Assembly: GCA_947503925.1 (NCBI GenBank)
Contig: CANNFQ010000008.1
Location: 62,001-126,000 of the forward strand
Reading direction: 5' to 3'
DNA from: an uncultured Paracoccaceae bacterium
GTDB taxonomy: Bacteria; Pseudomonadota; Alphaproteobacteria; Rhodobacterales; Rhodobacteraceae
DNA length: 64,000 nucleotides
In this document: one piece after another, positions 9,343-18,934 of the stretch
Layout: each line of letters opens with the position of its first letter
Position numbering within the stretch: position 1 is the first letter of the stretch
Notes under the pieces: model-generated
Told to the model about the DNA's origin: nothing
Database searches by the model: none
What the model saw: only the letters and a program-made list of their open reading frames with translations
Program-made: the position numbers and the translations under genes

Positions 9343-10407
9343 ATGAACGACCAGACGCCCAACATCGAAGAGATGAACGACCGCTCGCGCGAGGTGTTTC
9401 GACGCGTGGTCGAAGGCTATCTGGAAAGCGGCGTGCCAGTGGGGTCACGCACCCTGACGCGCACGCTGTCCGAAAAGGTCAGCGCGGCCACCATTCGCAA
9501 CGTCATGCAGGATCTCGAATATCTGGGCCTACTCGACAGCCCGCATATCAGCGCTGGGCGTATCCCTACACAGCTTGGGTTACGTATGTTTGTCGACGGG
9601 CTGCTAGAGGTCGGCGATCTGGGCGGTGAAGACCGCGAAATCATCGACCGGACGTTGGGATCAAACGACCAGGATGTGACAACCGTTCTGGATCAAGTCG
9701 GGCAGGCGCTGTCTGGGGTCACCCAGGGGGCCAGCCTTGTCCTGACGCCCAAACACGAAGCTCCGATTAAGCATATCGAGTTTGTGTCGCTCTCGCGGGA
9801 CAAGGCGCTTGTCGTTCTGGTCTTTGCCGACGGGCATGTGGAAAACCGGATTTTCACGCCACCCCCCGGACAAACCCCATCCTCCATGCGCGAGGCAGCG
9901 AATTTCCTCAACGCCATCGCTGAAGGGCATACATTGTCTGAACTCGGGCGGGTCATCGCGCGCGAGATCGCGGTCAGACGGCAGGAAATTGATACACTCG
10001 CTGCTGATCTGGTCGAAAGCGGCGTCGCCCTTTGGGAAAACGAAGGTGAAGCGACCGAACGGCTCATCGTGCGTGGGCGCGGTAACCTTCTGACCGATAG
10101 CGAAGATGCTGTCGATCTCGACCGGATCAGATCGCTCTTTGACGACCTCGAACGCAAGCGTGACATCGCACAATTCCTCGAATTGGCGGATGAAGGCGAC
10201 GGCGTGCGCATTTTTATTGGGTCAGAGAACAAATTGTTCTCACTTTCGGGTTCCTCTCTCGTCGTTTCCCCTTATATGAACGCCGACCGAAAGATAATTG
10301 GCGCCGTGGGCGTCATCGGTCCGACCCGGCTGAATTACGGGCGGATCGTCCCGATTGTGAACTACACCGCACAGCTGGTGGGCAAGATGATTGCCGACCG
10401 CTCATGA
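9343..10407 (+). CDS. hrcA: Heat-inducible transcription repressor HrcA
   Basis: HrcA represses chaperone genes by binding CIRCE operators and is helped to fold by GroEL. I chose the ATG at 9343 ([19 protein letters not shown]) rather than the TTG at 9316; it gives 354 residues, the usual length. The N-terminal winged helix is clear ([35 protein letters not shown]), followed by the GAF-like middle and a C-terminal [32 protein letters not shown]. It sits 10 bases before grpE, a frequent pairing. Regulated operators lie outside this window. Confidence 0.95.
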   Translation: MNDQTPNIEEMNDRSREVFRRVVEGYLESGVPVGSRTLTRTLSEKVSAATIRNVMQDLEYLGLLDSPHISAGRIPTQLGLRMFVDGLLEVGDLGGEDREIIDRTLGSNDQDVTTVLDQVGQALSGVTQGASLVLTPKHEAPIKHIEFVSLSRDKALVVLVFADGHVENRIFTPPPGQTPSSMREAANFLNAIAEGHTLSELGRVIAREIAVRRQEIDTLAADLVESGVALWENEGEATERLIVRGRGNLLTDSEDAVDLDRIRSLFDDLERKRDIAQFLELADEGDGVRIFIGSENKLFSLSGSSLVVSPYMNADRKIIGAVGVIGPTRLNYGRIVPIVNYTAQLVGKMIADRS

Positions 10408-10417
10408 CAGGAACTGA

Positions 10418-10978
10418 ATGATGTCCGAAAAAGAAGAAGAGCTGCAATCACTCGACGAGCTCGCCGCCGAAGGTGATGAACCCGATTTTGATCAGGCCAA
10501 CGCGACCTATGATGAAATCGAAGCTCTGCGCGCGGAACGTGACGATTTCCGCGATAAATTTCTGCGTGCCTTGGCCGATGCGGAAAACATGCGCAAACGG
10601 GCCGACCGCGACCGGCGCGAGGCTGAAAACTACGGCGGCTCCAAACTCGCCCGTGATCTGCTGCCTGTCTATGACAACATGAGCCGCGCGCTGTTGTCTG
10701 CGAAAGAAGGCGAAGAAAAAGTGCCCGATGCCCTGCTTGAGGGGATCGAACTGACGATGCGCGAGCTGATCAACGTCTTCAAAAAGCACGGGATCGAACC
10801 GATCCAGCCCGAAGTTGGCGAAAAATTCGACCCAAAACAGCACGAAGCCATGTTCGAGGCACCATTGCCCGGCACCAAGGCTGGCGAGATCATCCAGGTT
10901 TCAGCCACAGGTTTCATGCTGCATGACCGGTTGCTGCGCCCTGCGCAGGTTGGGGTGTCATCAACACCGGCATCATGA
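10418..10978 (+). CDS. grpE: Nucleotide exchange factor GrpE
   Basis: GrpE is the homodimeric ADP-release factor for DnaK. The 186-residue protein has an acidic N-terminus, a long helix (LRAERDDFRDKFLRALADAENMRKRADRDRR) and the C-terminal beta domain signature (HEAMFEAPLPGTKAGEIIQVSATGFMLHDRLLRPAQVGVS). The start has two adjacent ATGs at 10418 and 10421; either works with the upstream AGGAA. Its stop overlaps the next gene start by four bases (ATGA). Confidence 0.95.
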   Translation: MMSEKEEELQSLDELAAEGDEPDFDQANATYDEIEALRAERDDFRDKFLRALADAENMRKRADRDRREAENYGGSKLARDLLPVYDNMSRALLSAKEGEEKVPDALLEGIELTMRELINVFKKHGIEPIQPEVGEKFDPKQHEAMFEAPLPGTKAGEIIQVSATGFMLHDRLLRPAQVGVSSTPAS

Positions 10979-12078
10979 TCGATGTGATCAAAGCAGGGGC
11001 CTTGCTCCTGCTTTTTTCGGCCTGCGCGGCTTTTGCGCAAATCTTCCCCGAAGACCGTGATCTCTTTGTCAATGATTATGCGGATCTTCTGGCCGACGCG
11101 CAGGAACGGGATTTGCGTGAAACACTGGAAGCCTTTTATGAGGCGCGCCAAATTGAATTCACCGTCCTGACAATCGATCAGATGTCCGATTACGGTCATC
11201 AAGGCAGCATCGAAAGCTTCGCAACCGATCTTTTCAACACATGGGGCATTGGCGATGCCCAGCGCAATGATGGGCTGTTACTGCTCGTCTCGCATCTGGA
11301 CCGCGAATTGCGGATCGAGGTCGGGGCAGGCTATGGCGACAGCCTCAATGGCCCCATGCAACGGATCATCAACAAGAAAATCGTGCCCTATTTCCGGCTG
11401 GATGATTACCCCAAAGGGATCAGCGCCGGGGTTGATGAAGTCATCTATCAGGTCGCCGGGCGTTACCCCGGCGAATATGACCTGTCCGGGCTGGGCCACG
11501 CGATCAATCAGGTCAAGCGCGGGTTCAGCAGCATTATTTCTCTCTTTGGCGCGTGGCTTTTGATCCTGCTTATCCCGCTTATCCCATTCGGGCGACGCTG
11601 GTACAAACGCTGGCAACGTAATCGTGCCCGCAGATGCCCGGTCGACGGATCGCGCATGCACCGCTATCTGGAAGAAACCGAAGACGAAAAACTCTCAACG
11701 GGCCAACAACTCGAAGAACGGCTGAAGTCCATCGACCATGATGTCTGGTATTGCGACCAATGCGACCACATCACCATCGAATCCTATCCGACCAAGCCGA
11801 AAATCTATGGCGCATGCGGCAACTGTAATTATCGCACGCTCGAAGGGCGCAGCCTTGTCACCGCCATGCCGTCCACATCACAGACTGGCCAAAAAACGAT
11901 TACTTGGACCTGCCACAATTGTAAGGATGTAAACGTGGAACATCGCGTTATCCCGATGACGCCCCCGCGGTCCGCATCATTCTCAAGCAGTTCGTCTCGG
12001 TCGTCCTCTTCCTCATCCAGATCTTCGTCGCGCGGCGGTGGACGGTCCAGCGGTGGCGGCGCCAGTGGGAAATGGTAA
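10975..12078 (+). CDS. Membrane-anchored TPM-domain (YgcG-type) protein with CxxC-rich cytoplasmic tail
   Basis: This 367-residue protein has an N-terminal signal peptide (about residues 1-21), then a TPM domain (about 25-165: FVNDYADLLADAQERDLRETL ... GDAQRNDGLLLLVS ... ELRIEVGAGYG). A single membrane segment lies at about 186-206. The tail carries three CxxC pairs at residues 260-263, 281-284 and 313-316 that look like zinc ribbons, then a long Ser/Arg run and a Gly-rich end (SGGGASGKW) typical of YgcG-like proteins. The TPM domain should face the periplasm and the Cys-rich part the cytoplasm. Exact function is unknown; TPM proteins have been linked to phosphatase-like or membrane-protein repair roles. 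It overlaps grpE by four bases, suggesting stress-linked expression. Confidence 0.8.
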   Translation: MIDVIKAGALLLLFSACAAFAQIFPEDRDLFVNDYADLLADAQERDLRETLEAFYEARQIEFTVLTIDQMSDYGHQGSIESFATDLFNTWGIGDAQRNDGLLLLVSHLDRELRIEVGAGYGDSLNGPMQRIINKKIVPYFRLDDYPKGISAGVDEVIYQVAGRYPGEYDLSGLGHAINQVKRGFSSIISLFGAWLLILLIPLIPFGRRWYKRWQRNRARRCPVDGSRMHRYLEETEDEKLSTGQQLEERLKSIDHDVWYCDQCDHITIESYPTKPKIYGACGNCNYRTLEGRSLVTAMPSTSQTGQKTITWTCHNCKDVNVEHRVIPMTPPRSASFSSSSSRSSSSSSRSSSRGGGRSSGGGASGKW

Positions 12079-12173
12079 GTCTTAACGTAATTTAAGGGAT
12101 GCCACCGCACGGCCCATTAAACGGCGAAAACTCTGTCCGGGGGTCCGACGTTTTGCCGACGCATCGCCGACGC

Positions 12174-12189
12174 TTTGCCGACCGGCAAA
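12174..12189. repeat. Short inverted repeat in a GCCGAC-repeat cluster
   Basis: TTTGCCG-AC-CGGCAAA is a 7-bp-arm palindrome. Just before it (12148-12180) GCCGAC occurs repeatedly (TTTTGCCGACGCATCGCCGA continuing with CGCTTTGCCG). The cluster sits between the converging TPM-domain gene and mutS. It has no T-run next to it, so I do not call it a terminator. Confidence 0.5.
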
Positions 12190-12235
12190 ATCCCAACAAA
12201 ATAGGGCGTTAACCTACGATTCGCCGAATTTCGCG

Positions 12236-12253
12236 AAAACCACCGTTCGGTGG
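12236..12253 (-). terminator. Rho-independent-type terminator of mutS
   Basis: On the minus strand the stem CCACCG-AA-CGGTGG is followed directly by TTTTC (plus strand AAAA at 12236-12239). It lies 17 bases past the mutS stop codon. The stem is short, so termination strength is uncertain. Confidence 0.5.
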
Positions 12254-12269
12254 GGGTCACGCAACACCC

Positions 12270-14897
12270 TTACGCGTCCCCCAAAAGGCCCCGTAATTCA
12301 TAAACCAGCTCCAACGCCGCCTTCGGCGTCAGCTCATCTGGCAGCACCGCCTTCAGGCGCTCTTCAACGTCGGATTCCTTTGTTTTTAAGGGTGCCGGGG
12401 CAGGCGTGGCGGAAAATAACGGCAGATCATCTATAATCGCCTTCTGGGCACCACCCCCCTCCCGCTCACCTTTTTCCAAGGCTTCCAGCACCACCTTGGC
12501 CCGCTCAACAACGACGGGTGGCAAACCAGCCAAACGGGCGACCTGCACGCCATAACTGCGATCCGCCGTGCCACGTTTCACCTCATGCAGGAAAATCACA
12601 TCACCATCCCATTCCTTTACAGAAACGGTAGCGTTTTCAACACCTTGCAGCTTATTCGATAGGGCAGACATCTCGTGGTAATGGGTGGCAAACAGCGCAC
12701 GACAACGGTTCACGTCATGCAAATGCTCTAATGTCGCCCAGGCAATCGACAAGCCGTCATAGGTTGCCGTGCCGCGCCCGATCTCATCCAGAATAACCAG
12801 CGCCCGATCATCTGCTTGATTCAAAATCGCCGCCGTCTCCACCATCTCGACCATGAATGTGGACCGACCCCGCGCCAGATCGTCCGACGCCCCCACGCGG
12901 CTGAAAATCTGGCTGACAACGCCGATATGCGCGGCCTCTGCGGGGACAAAACTGCCCACCTGCGCCAAAATCGCCAGTAGCGCGTTTTGCCGTAAAAACG
13001 TGGACTTACCCGCCATATTCGGCCCGGTCAGCAACCAGATCGGCGCGTCCGTCAGCCCGCAATCATTGGCAATGAACGGCGCGCCGTCCTTCCGCAACGC
13101 TGCCTCAACCACAGGATGTCGGCCGCCGGAAATTTCAAAGGTGCGACTGTCATCTACCTTGGGCCGGGTCCAGTTTTCAGTGACCGCCAGATGCGCCATG
13201 GCAGCGGCCAGATCAATCTCGGCCAACGCCTTTGCCAGCGCGCCCAGCGGTCCGGCCTTGGCCACAATGGCAGCGGTCAGGCTGGAATAAAGCGTTTTCT
13301 CAATCTCCAGCGCGCGCGCACCTGCGTTCAAGATCCGGGTTTCGATTTCAGACAGTTCGACCGTGGTGAAACGCACTTGATTGGCGGTGGTCTGGCGATG
13401 GATAAACCGATCATCTGCCAGCATCTTTTCGGCATGGGTTGCGGTGGTTTCGATGAAGTAACCCAACACATTATTATGTTTTATTTTCAGCGACGTAACG
13501 CTGGACATGTCAATATATTGCGCCTGCATTCCGGCGATAACGGACCGGCCTTCATCACGCAACTTGCGCACCTCGTCCAGCTCATCCTCATAGCCGGGTG
13601 CAATGAATCCGCCATCGCGCGCCAGCAATGGCGGCTCTGCGATCAGCGCCTCCTCCAACAATCCCAGCAGTTCATCATGCCCGGTCAAATCGGCGGCAGC
13701 CGTCGTTAACAGATCAGGCATCTCGCCCGGCAACATCCCGGCCACAGCCACAGCCTGACCAAGTGTATTCCGAATGGCGGCCATATCGCGTGGGCCACCA
13801 CGGTCCAAAGCCAATCTGGACAAGGCACGATCAAGGTCATGGACCCCGCGCAGCTGATCGCGAACATCTGCTGTCTGTCGATTCTGGTCAGTTAAGAAGG
13901 CCACGGCGTCTTGCCGGCCGGTGATCACGGACAATGAACATGATGGCGACGCCAACCGCCGCTCTAGCAACCGGGCGCCACCGGCGGTCACAGTCCGGTC
14001 AATGCAGTGCAGCAAAGACCCTTGGCGCTCGCCGCCCATGGCCCGCGTCAGTTCCAGCGATTTGCGTGTGGCGGCATCGATTTGTATCGCTGTGGACTGC
14101 CCTTCCAACACGGGCGGGCGCAGTAGTGGCAGGTTCCCTTTTTGGGTGATGTCCAGATATTCCGCCACGGCAGACATAGCCGCAATCTCGGCCCGGCCAA
14201 AGCTACCGAAGGCGTCAAGCGATCCAACTTTATAAAGCGAACACAGACGTTTTTCGCCCGCCGTACTGTCAAAGGCGGCAGCTCCAAGCGTCGTCAGCGT
14301 CGCCCCAGAGTCAGTGACAACCGCATTCCAATCCGCCTCTGAACCATCCACAACAATGACCTCGCGCGGGGTCAGTCGGGCCAGTTCCGGCGCCAATGTT
14401 GCACCTGCACAAGGCATCACGTGAAACGCCCCGGTTGAGATATCGACCCAGGCCAGCGCGCCTTCATCCCGCACCACGTGAAACGCCGCCAGAAAGTTAT
14501 GGCGGCGGGCGTCCAGCAGCGAGTCCTCAGTCAACGTGCCGGGTGTGACCAGCCGGACAACCTCTCGTTTCACAACAGCCTTATAGCCGCGCTTTTTCGC
14601 CTCCGCGGGGCTTTCCATTTGCTCGCAGACCGCTACGCGAAATCCCTTGCGGATCAGGGTAAGAAAATACCCCTCCGCGGCGTGATGCGGCACTCCACAC
14701 ATCGGAATGTCCTGATCATCATGCTTGCCGCGTTTCGTCAGGGCGATGTCCAATGCCTCTGCCGCCGCCACAGCGTCGTCAAAAAACATCTCATAAAAAT
14801 CGCCCATCCGGTAAAACAGCAAAGCATCCGGATATTGCGCCTTGATCTCAAGATATTGCGCCATCATCGGCGTAACAGTGGCTTTTGTAGTGCTCAT
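12270..14897 (-). CDS. mutS: DNA mismatch repair ATPase MutS
   Basis: MutS recognises base mismatches and small loops and starts methyl- or nick-directed repair with MutL. The 875-residue protein has the mismatch-reading Phe-Tyr-Glu at residues 34-36 (MGDFYEMF), connector, lever and clamp domains, Walker A GPNMAGKS at 625-632, the Walker B DEIGRG segment at about 704-709 and a C-terminal dimerisation helix. It is full length. It is divergent from maeB with about 120 bases between starts. Two partial parS-like words fall in its 5' coding part but do not look functional. Confidence 0.97.
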   Translation of the reverse strand: MSTTKATVTPMMAQYLEIKAQYPDALLFYRMGDFYEMFFDDAVAAAEALDIALTKRGKHDDQDIPMCGVPHHAAEGYFLTLIRKGFRVAVCEQMESPAEAKKRGYKAVVKREVVRLVTPGTLTEDSLLDARRHNFLAAFHVVRDEGALAWVDISTGAFHVMPCAGATLAPELARLTPREVIVVDGSEADWNAVVTDSGATLTTLGAAAFDSTAGEKRLCSLYKVGSLDAFGSFGRAEIAAMSAVAEYLDITQKGNLPLLRPPVLEGQSTAIQIDAATRKSLELTRAMGGERQGSLLHCIDRTVTAGGARLLERRLASPSCSLSVITGRQDAVAFLTDQNRQTADVRDQLRGVHDLDRALSRLALDRGGPRDMAAIRNTLGQAVAVAGMLPGEMPDLLTTAAADLTGHDELLGLLEEALIAEPPLLARDGGFIAPGYEDELDEVRKLRDEGRSVIAGMQAQYIDMSSVTSLKIKHNNVLGYFIETTATHAEKMLADDRFIHRQTTANQVRFTTVELSEIETRILNAGARALEIEKTLYSSLTAAIVAKAGPLGALAKALAEIDLAAAMAHLAVTENWTRPKVDDSRTFEISGGRHPVVEAALRKDGAPFIANDCGLTDAPIWLLTGPNMAGKSTFLRQNALLAILAQVGSFVPAEAAHIGVVSQIFSRVGASDDLARGRSTFMVEMVETAAILNQADDRALVILDEIGRGTATYDGLSIAWATLEHLHDVNRCRALFATHYHEMSALSNKLQGVENATVSVKEWDGDVIFLHEVKRGTADRSYGVQVARLAGLPPVVVERAKVVLEALEKGEREGGGAQKAIIDDLPLFSATPAPAPLKTKESDVEERLKAVLPDELTPKAALELVYELRGLLGDA

Positions 14898-15019
14898 GCA
14901 TCCCCCGGGATCATCAGCCGCACATTAACAGGCCATGTTTGCGGCGAAACCCCGAAATCAACCCGTTGCAGCCCCATTCCAGAACCCGTTATGTCTTGTG
15001 GACCGAAACGGGGGACAGG

Positions 15020-17275
15020 ATGCCAAAGAATAAACTCACGCGTGAAGACGCATTGCAATTCCACATGCAGCCCAGCCCCGGCAAATGGGAGATTCAGGCA
15101 ACTGTCCCGATGACAACGCAGCGCGACCTGTCGCTGGCCTATTCCCCCGGCGTGGCGATCCCGTGCGAGGAAATCGCGGCTGATCCGTCCACCGCCTACG
15201 ACTACACGAACAAAGGCAATCTGGTCGCTGTCATCTCAAACGGGACGGCGGTGCTCGGCCTTGGGAATCTGGGCGCGCTGGGCAGCAAGCCGGTGATGGA
15301 AGGCAAATCCGTTCTGTTCAAACGGTTCGCCGACGTGAACTCCATCGATATCGAATTGGATACAGAAGACCCTGACAAGTTCATCGAGGCGGTGCGCCTG
15401 ATGGGCCCGACCTTTGGTGGGATCAATCTGGAAGATATCAAAGCGCCTGAATGCTTTATCATTGAACAGACGCTGAAAGAGCAGATGAACATCCCCGTGT
15501 TCCACGACGATCAGCACGGTACAGCGGTGATTTGCGCGGCGGGTCTGCTGAACGCGCTGCACTTGTCCGGCAAGAAGATCGAAGATGTGAAGATCGTGCT
15601 AAACGGGGCCGGGGCCGCCGGGATCGCCTGTATTGAGCTTTTGAAATTCATGGGCGCACGCCATGACAATTGCATCGTCTGTGACACCAAGGGCGTGATC
15701 TATCAGGGCCGCACCGAGGGCATGAACCAATGGAAATCGGGACATGCCGTGAATACCGAACTGCGCACGCTGGAAGAGGCGATGAAGGATTGTGACGTGT
15801 TCCTTGGCGTATCTGCCAAAGGGGCCGTGACTCAGGCAATGGTGGAAAGCATGGCCCCGAACCCGGTCATTTTCGCCATGGCCAACCCTGACCCCGAAAT
15901 CACGCCAGAGGATGCGCATGCCGTCCGCGAGGACGCCATTGTTGCCACGGGTCGTAGCGATTATCCCAATCAGGTCAATAACGTGCTTGGTTTCCCCTAT
16001 CTGTTCCGGGGGGCCTTGGATATTCACGCCCGCGCCATCAATGACGAGATGAAGATCGCCTGCGCCGAAGCGCTCGCCGCTTTGGCGCGCGAGGATGTAC
16101 CGGATGAGGTCGCCATGGCCTATGGTAAGAAACTGACCTTTGGACGCGACTACATCATCCCAACGCCGTTTGATCCGCGCCTGATCCATCGCATCCCTAC
16201 TGCCGTCGCGCAAGCTGGGATGAAAACCGGCGTCGCGCGTCGCCCTATTGTGGATATGGACGCTTACGAACTGTCGCTCAAATCCCGGATGGATCCGACC
16301 CAATCCATTCTGCGCAGCCTGAACGCCCGCGCCCGCGCCAACCAATCAACATTGGTCTTTGCCGAAGGGGATGATCCGCGCGTTCTACGTGCTGCCGTCC
16401 TTTATCAACGGTCCGGCATGGGCAAGGCGCTTGTCGTTGGGCGTGACGATGATGTGAAGGAAAAGCTGACTGCCGAAGGCCTGCCCGAAGCGTTTGCAGA
16501 GCTGGAAATCGTCAACGCCGCCAACACCCCGTATCTCGAAACCTATAAGGATTTCCTGTACGATCGCCTGCAACGCAAGGGGTTTGATGCGCAGGACGTT
16601 CACCGGATGGCCGCGCGTGACCGGCATGTTTTTGCAGCGCTCATGCTCGCCCACGGTCACGCTGATGGCATGGTCACCGGCGCCACCCGCAAATCCGCGC
16701 ATATCCTTGAACTGATCAACCACGTCTTTGATGCGCAACCGCATGACGGCGCGGTTGGGGTGACAGCTGTCTTGCATAATGGGCGGATTGTTCTGATCTC
16801 TGACACGTTGGTGCATGAATGGCCTGACGAAGATGATCTGGCCGATATCGCTGAACGGGGCGCTTCGGTGGCGCGTGCGCTGGGCTTGGAACCACGCGTG
16901 GCGTTCCTGTCATTCTCGACCTTCGGCTACCCGGTATCCGAGCGGGCGGAAAAGATGCATCAGGCACCCAAAGTGCTGGATGCCCGCAAAGCCGATTTTG
17001 AGTACGAGGGCGAGATGACCGTCGATGTGGCGATGAATGCGCAGGCGCAAGAAAATTACCCGTTCCAACGGCTGACTGGTCCGGCCAATGTGTTAGTGGT
17101 CCCGGCACGGCATTCCGCCTCAATCTCGGTCAAGCTAATGCAGGAAATGGCGGGTGCGACGGTGATTGGGCCGATCCTGTCGGGTATCGGCAAACCGATT
17201 CAGGTTTGCTCAACCGTCTCAACCGTCAATGACATCCTGAACATGGCCGTGATTGCGGCTTGTAAGGTGGACTGA
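15020..17275 (+). CDS. maeB: NADP-dependent malic enzyme with C-terminal phosphotransacetylase-like domain
   Basis: MaeB oxidatively decarboxylates malate to pyruvate. The ATG at 15020 (MPKNKLTREDALQFH) follows GGGGGACAGG and gives 751 residues, the usual length of the fused enzyme; the open frame extends upstream to 14939 without a ribosome site. The N-terminal malic domain shows LAYSPGVAIPCEEI and VFHDDQHGTAVI, then a nucleotide-binding fold (VKIVLNGAGAAGIAC). From about residue 430 a phosphate acetyltransferase-like domain follows (FAEGDDPRVLRAAVLY, GMVTGATRKSAHIL). In such fusions that domain is usually regulatory, binding acetyl-CoA. A sugar-kinase gene follows, overlapping by one base. 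Confidence 0.95.
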   Translation: MPKNKLTREDALQFHMQPSPGKWEIQATVPMTTQRDLSLAYSPGVAIPCEEIAADPSTAYDYTNKGNLVAVISNGTAVLGLGNLGALGSKPVMEGKSVLFKRFADVNSIDIELDTEDPDKFIEAVRLMGPTFGGINLEDIKAPECFIIEQTLKEQMNIPVFHDDQHGTAVICAAGLLNALHLSGKKIEDVKIVLNGAGAAGIACIELLKFMGARHDNCIVCDTKGVIYQGRTEGMNQWKSGHAVNTELRTLEEAMKDCDVFLGVSAKGAVTQAMVESMAPNPVIFAMANPDPEITPEDAHAVREDAIVATGRSDYPNQVNNVLGFPYLFRGALDIHARAINDEMKIACAEALAALAREDVPDEVAMAYGKKLTFGRDYIIPTPFDPRLIHRIPTAVAQAGMKTGVARRPIVDMDAYELSLKSRMDPTQSILRSLNARARANQSTLVFAEGDDPRVLRAAVLYQRSGMGKALVVGRDDDVKEKLTAEGLPEAFAELEIVNAANTPYLETYKDFLYDRLQRKGFDAQDVHRMAARDRHVFAALMLAHGHADGMVTGATRKSAHILELINHVFDAQPHDGAVGVTAVLHNGRIVLISDTLVHEWPDEDDLADIAERGASVARALGLEPRVAFLSFSTFGYPVSERAEKMHQAPKVLDARKADFEYEGEMTVDVAMNAQAQENYPFQRLTGPANVLVVPARHSASISVKLMQEMAGATVIGPILSGIGKPIQVCSTVSTVNDILNMAVIAACKVD

Positions 17276-18141
17276 TGGCGATCTGGAACCTCGGCTCGAT
17301 CAATGCGGATTTTGTTTACACGGTCCCGCACATTCCAGCGCCCGGTGAAACGCTTAGCTCGACAGGCAGGCAGGCCTTTTTGGGTGGCAAGGGGGCGAAT
17401 ATGTCGGTTGCCGCCGCGCGCGCTGCCGCGCACGTGAACCACATCGGTGCCGTTGGCGGTGACGGTCGCTGGGCCGTGGAGCGGCTGCTGGAATATGGTG
17501 TGGACACGCGCAATATCTCGGAGGTTGCAACCGAAACCGCTCAGGCGATCATCATGGTCGATCCGGAGGGTGAAAATGCCATCCTCCTACATCCCGGGGC
17601 CAATGCAGAAATCCCGCAAGCCACGCTGCAAACCGCCATGGCCGAGGCGCAGACGGGCGATTGGCTTGTGATTCAAAATGAAACCAACCTGCAACGGACC
17701 GCCGCTGCGCTGGGCAAGAAAATGGGCCTGCGCGTGGCTTACGCTGCCGCCCCATTTGATGCAGATCGAGTTTTGGCCGTGCTGCCGCATCTCGATTTCC
17801 TGATCCTGAACGCGGTAGAGGCTGAACAACTGAAACAGGCCACCAGTCAGGCACCCAGCGACTTGCCGGTTCGCGACGTGATTGTGACATTGGGCGCAGA
17901 TGGGGCCGATTGGTATAGTGCCGGAAAGAAAGAGTATTTCCCTGCGATCAAGGTCGACCCGGTCGATACCACCGGCGCAGGCGACACGTTTACCGGTTAC
18001 GTGCTCGCGGGCCTTGACCGGGGTATGCCCATGGGTCAAGCCATCGTACAGGCGACCAAGGCCGGGGCTCTGATGGTTACCCGGCGCGGGACGGCTGATG
18101 TCATTCCTGACCTGTCAGAGGTTCAGGCCTTTCATTTATGA
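17275..18141 (+). CDS. PfkB-family carbohydrate kinase (ribokinase-like)
   Basis: The 288-residue protein belongs to the ribokinase/PfkB fold. It has the N-terminal glycine-rich substrate segment ([20 protein letters not shown]) and the C-terminal anion-hole and catalytic-base motif [16 protein letters not shown] near residue 225. It should phosphorylate a sugar or nucleoside; the substrate cannot be told from sequence (ribokinase is the closest match by length and GGKGAN). Its ATG overlaps the maeB stop (TGATG), so it is translationally coupled to maeB. Its 3' end overlaps convergent msrA by ten bases. Confidence 0.85.
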   Translation: MAIWNLGSINADFVYTVPHIPAPGETLSSTGRQAFLGGKGANMSVAAARAAAHVNHIGAVGGDGRWAVERLLEYGVDTRNISEVATETAQAIIMVDPEGENAILLHPGANAEIPQATLQTAMAEAQTGDWLVIQNETNLQRTAAALGKKMGLRVAYAAAPFDADRVLAVLPHLDFLILNAVEAEQLKQATSQAPSDLPVRDVIVTLGADGADWYSAGKKEYFPAIKVDPVDTTGAGDTFTGYVLAGLDRGMPMGQAIVQATKAGALMVTRRGTADVIPDLSEVQAFHL

Positions 18142-18764
18142 GCAAAGGGCGCGGCATCGCCCCACAGCTCCAGCACCCGCGCATCCCGCCCGCAGGACTC
18201 GCGGTAAAACGCGTAGGCATCGCTTTGCTTTTTCGGACCGCGTCGGGTCAGGATCGTTGATGTGCCGCGATAATAATCTTGGTGATAGGCTTCGGCCTCG
18301 TAAAACGTTGCCTCCTCCAAAATTGGGGTCACAATCGTTTGGCCGAGGATCTGTTGCGCCGAGGCCTTGGCCACTTCTGCCGCGGCGCGTTCTTCTGGGT
18401 CAGAAGTGAAAATCGCCGTGCGGTATACGTCACCCCGGTCACAGAACTGCCCACCCGCATCCGTCGGATCAACAGAGCGGAAGAATGCGTGCAGTATCTG
18501 GGCGTAGCTGACGACATCGGCGTCATAGGTGATCGCGACCGCCTCATAATGGCCGGAGCCTCTGAGCGTCTTGTAGGTCGGGTCGGCCGTCGTGCCACCG
18601 GTATACCCCGATACTACTTCGCTGACGCCGTTGACCTTTTCAAAATCGCTTTCGATGCACCAGAAACAACCACCGGCAAGGACGGCGGTTTGAATATCTT
18701 CAGCGGCAGCCATCTGGCCAATTGGCAGCAGGGCCAAGGCCGCAATAACAGGTTTCAACATCAT
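18132..18764 (-). CDS. msrA: Peptide-methionine (S)-S-oxide reductase MsrA, exported form
   Basis: MsrA repairs oxidised methionine. The 210-residue protein begins with a signal peptide ([21 protein letters not shown], cut near residue 20-21), so it should act in the periplasm. The active-site motif GCFWC is at residues 32-36 with catalytic C33. [11 protein letters not shown] and YHQDYYR are the usual substrate-pocket segments. Its reductant is not encoded nearby. The gene converges on and overlaps the kinase gene. Confidence 0.93.
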   Translation of the reverse strand: MMLKPVIAALALLPIGQMAAAEDIQTAVLAGGCFWCIESDFEKVNGVSEVVSGYTGGTTADPTYKTLRGSGHYEAVAITYDADVVSYAQILHAFFRSVDPTDAGGQFCDRGDVYRTAIFTSDPEERAAAEVAKASAQQILGQTIVTPILEEATFYEAEAYHQDYYRGTSTILTRRGPKKQSDAYAFYRESCGRDARVLELWGDAAPFAHK

Positions 18765-18934
18765 AAATCTCCTTTGACGCTACCCTTTCAGCCTTTCAGA
18801 TCACCGTGCAATCATCATGACCCTATCTCACGCGCTGTTTACTACTTGGAACATAGCAAACTCTGTCCTAGCGTGCCGCTAAACGGAGGATGCAATGCGT
18901 GATGCAACCATTTTCTAAGACTGATGGAGGAACC

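Noticed and set aside
14413-14486. Two further parS-like words (TCACGTGAAAC and CACGTGAAAC) in mutS
   Set aside because: They keep only one arm and match about 12 and 11 of 16 consensus bases; they are explained by Phe-His-Val codons on the minus strand of mutS.
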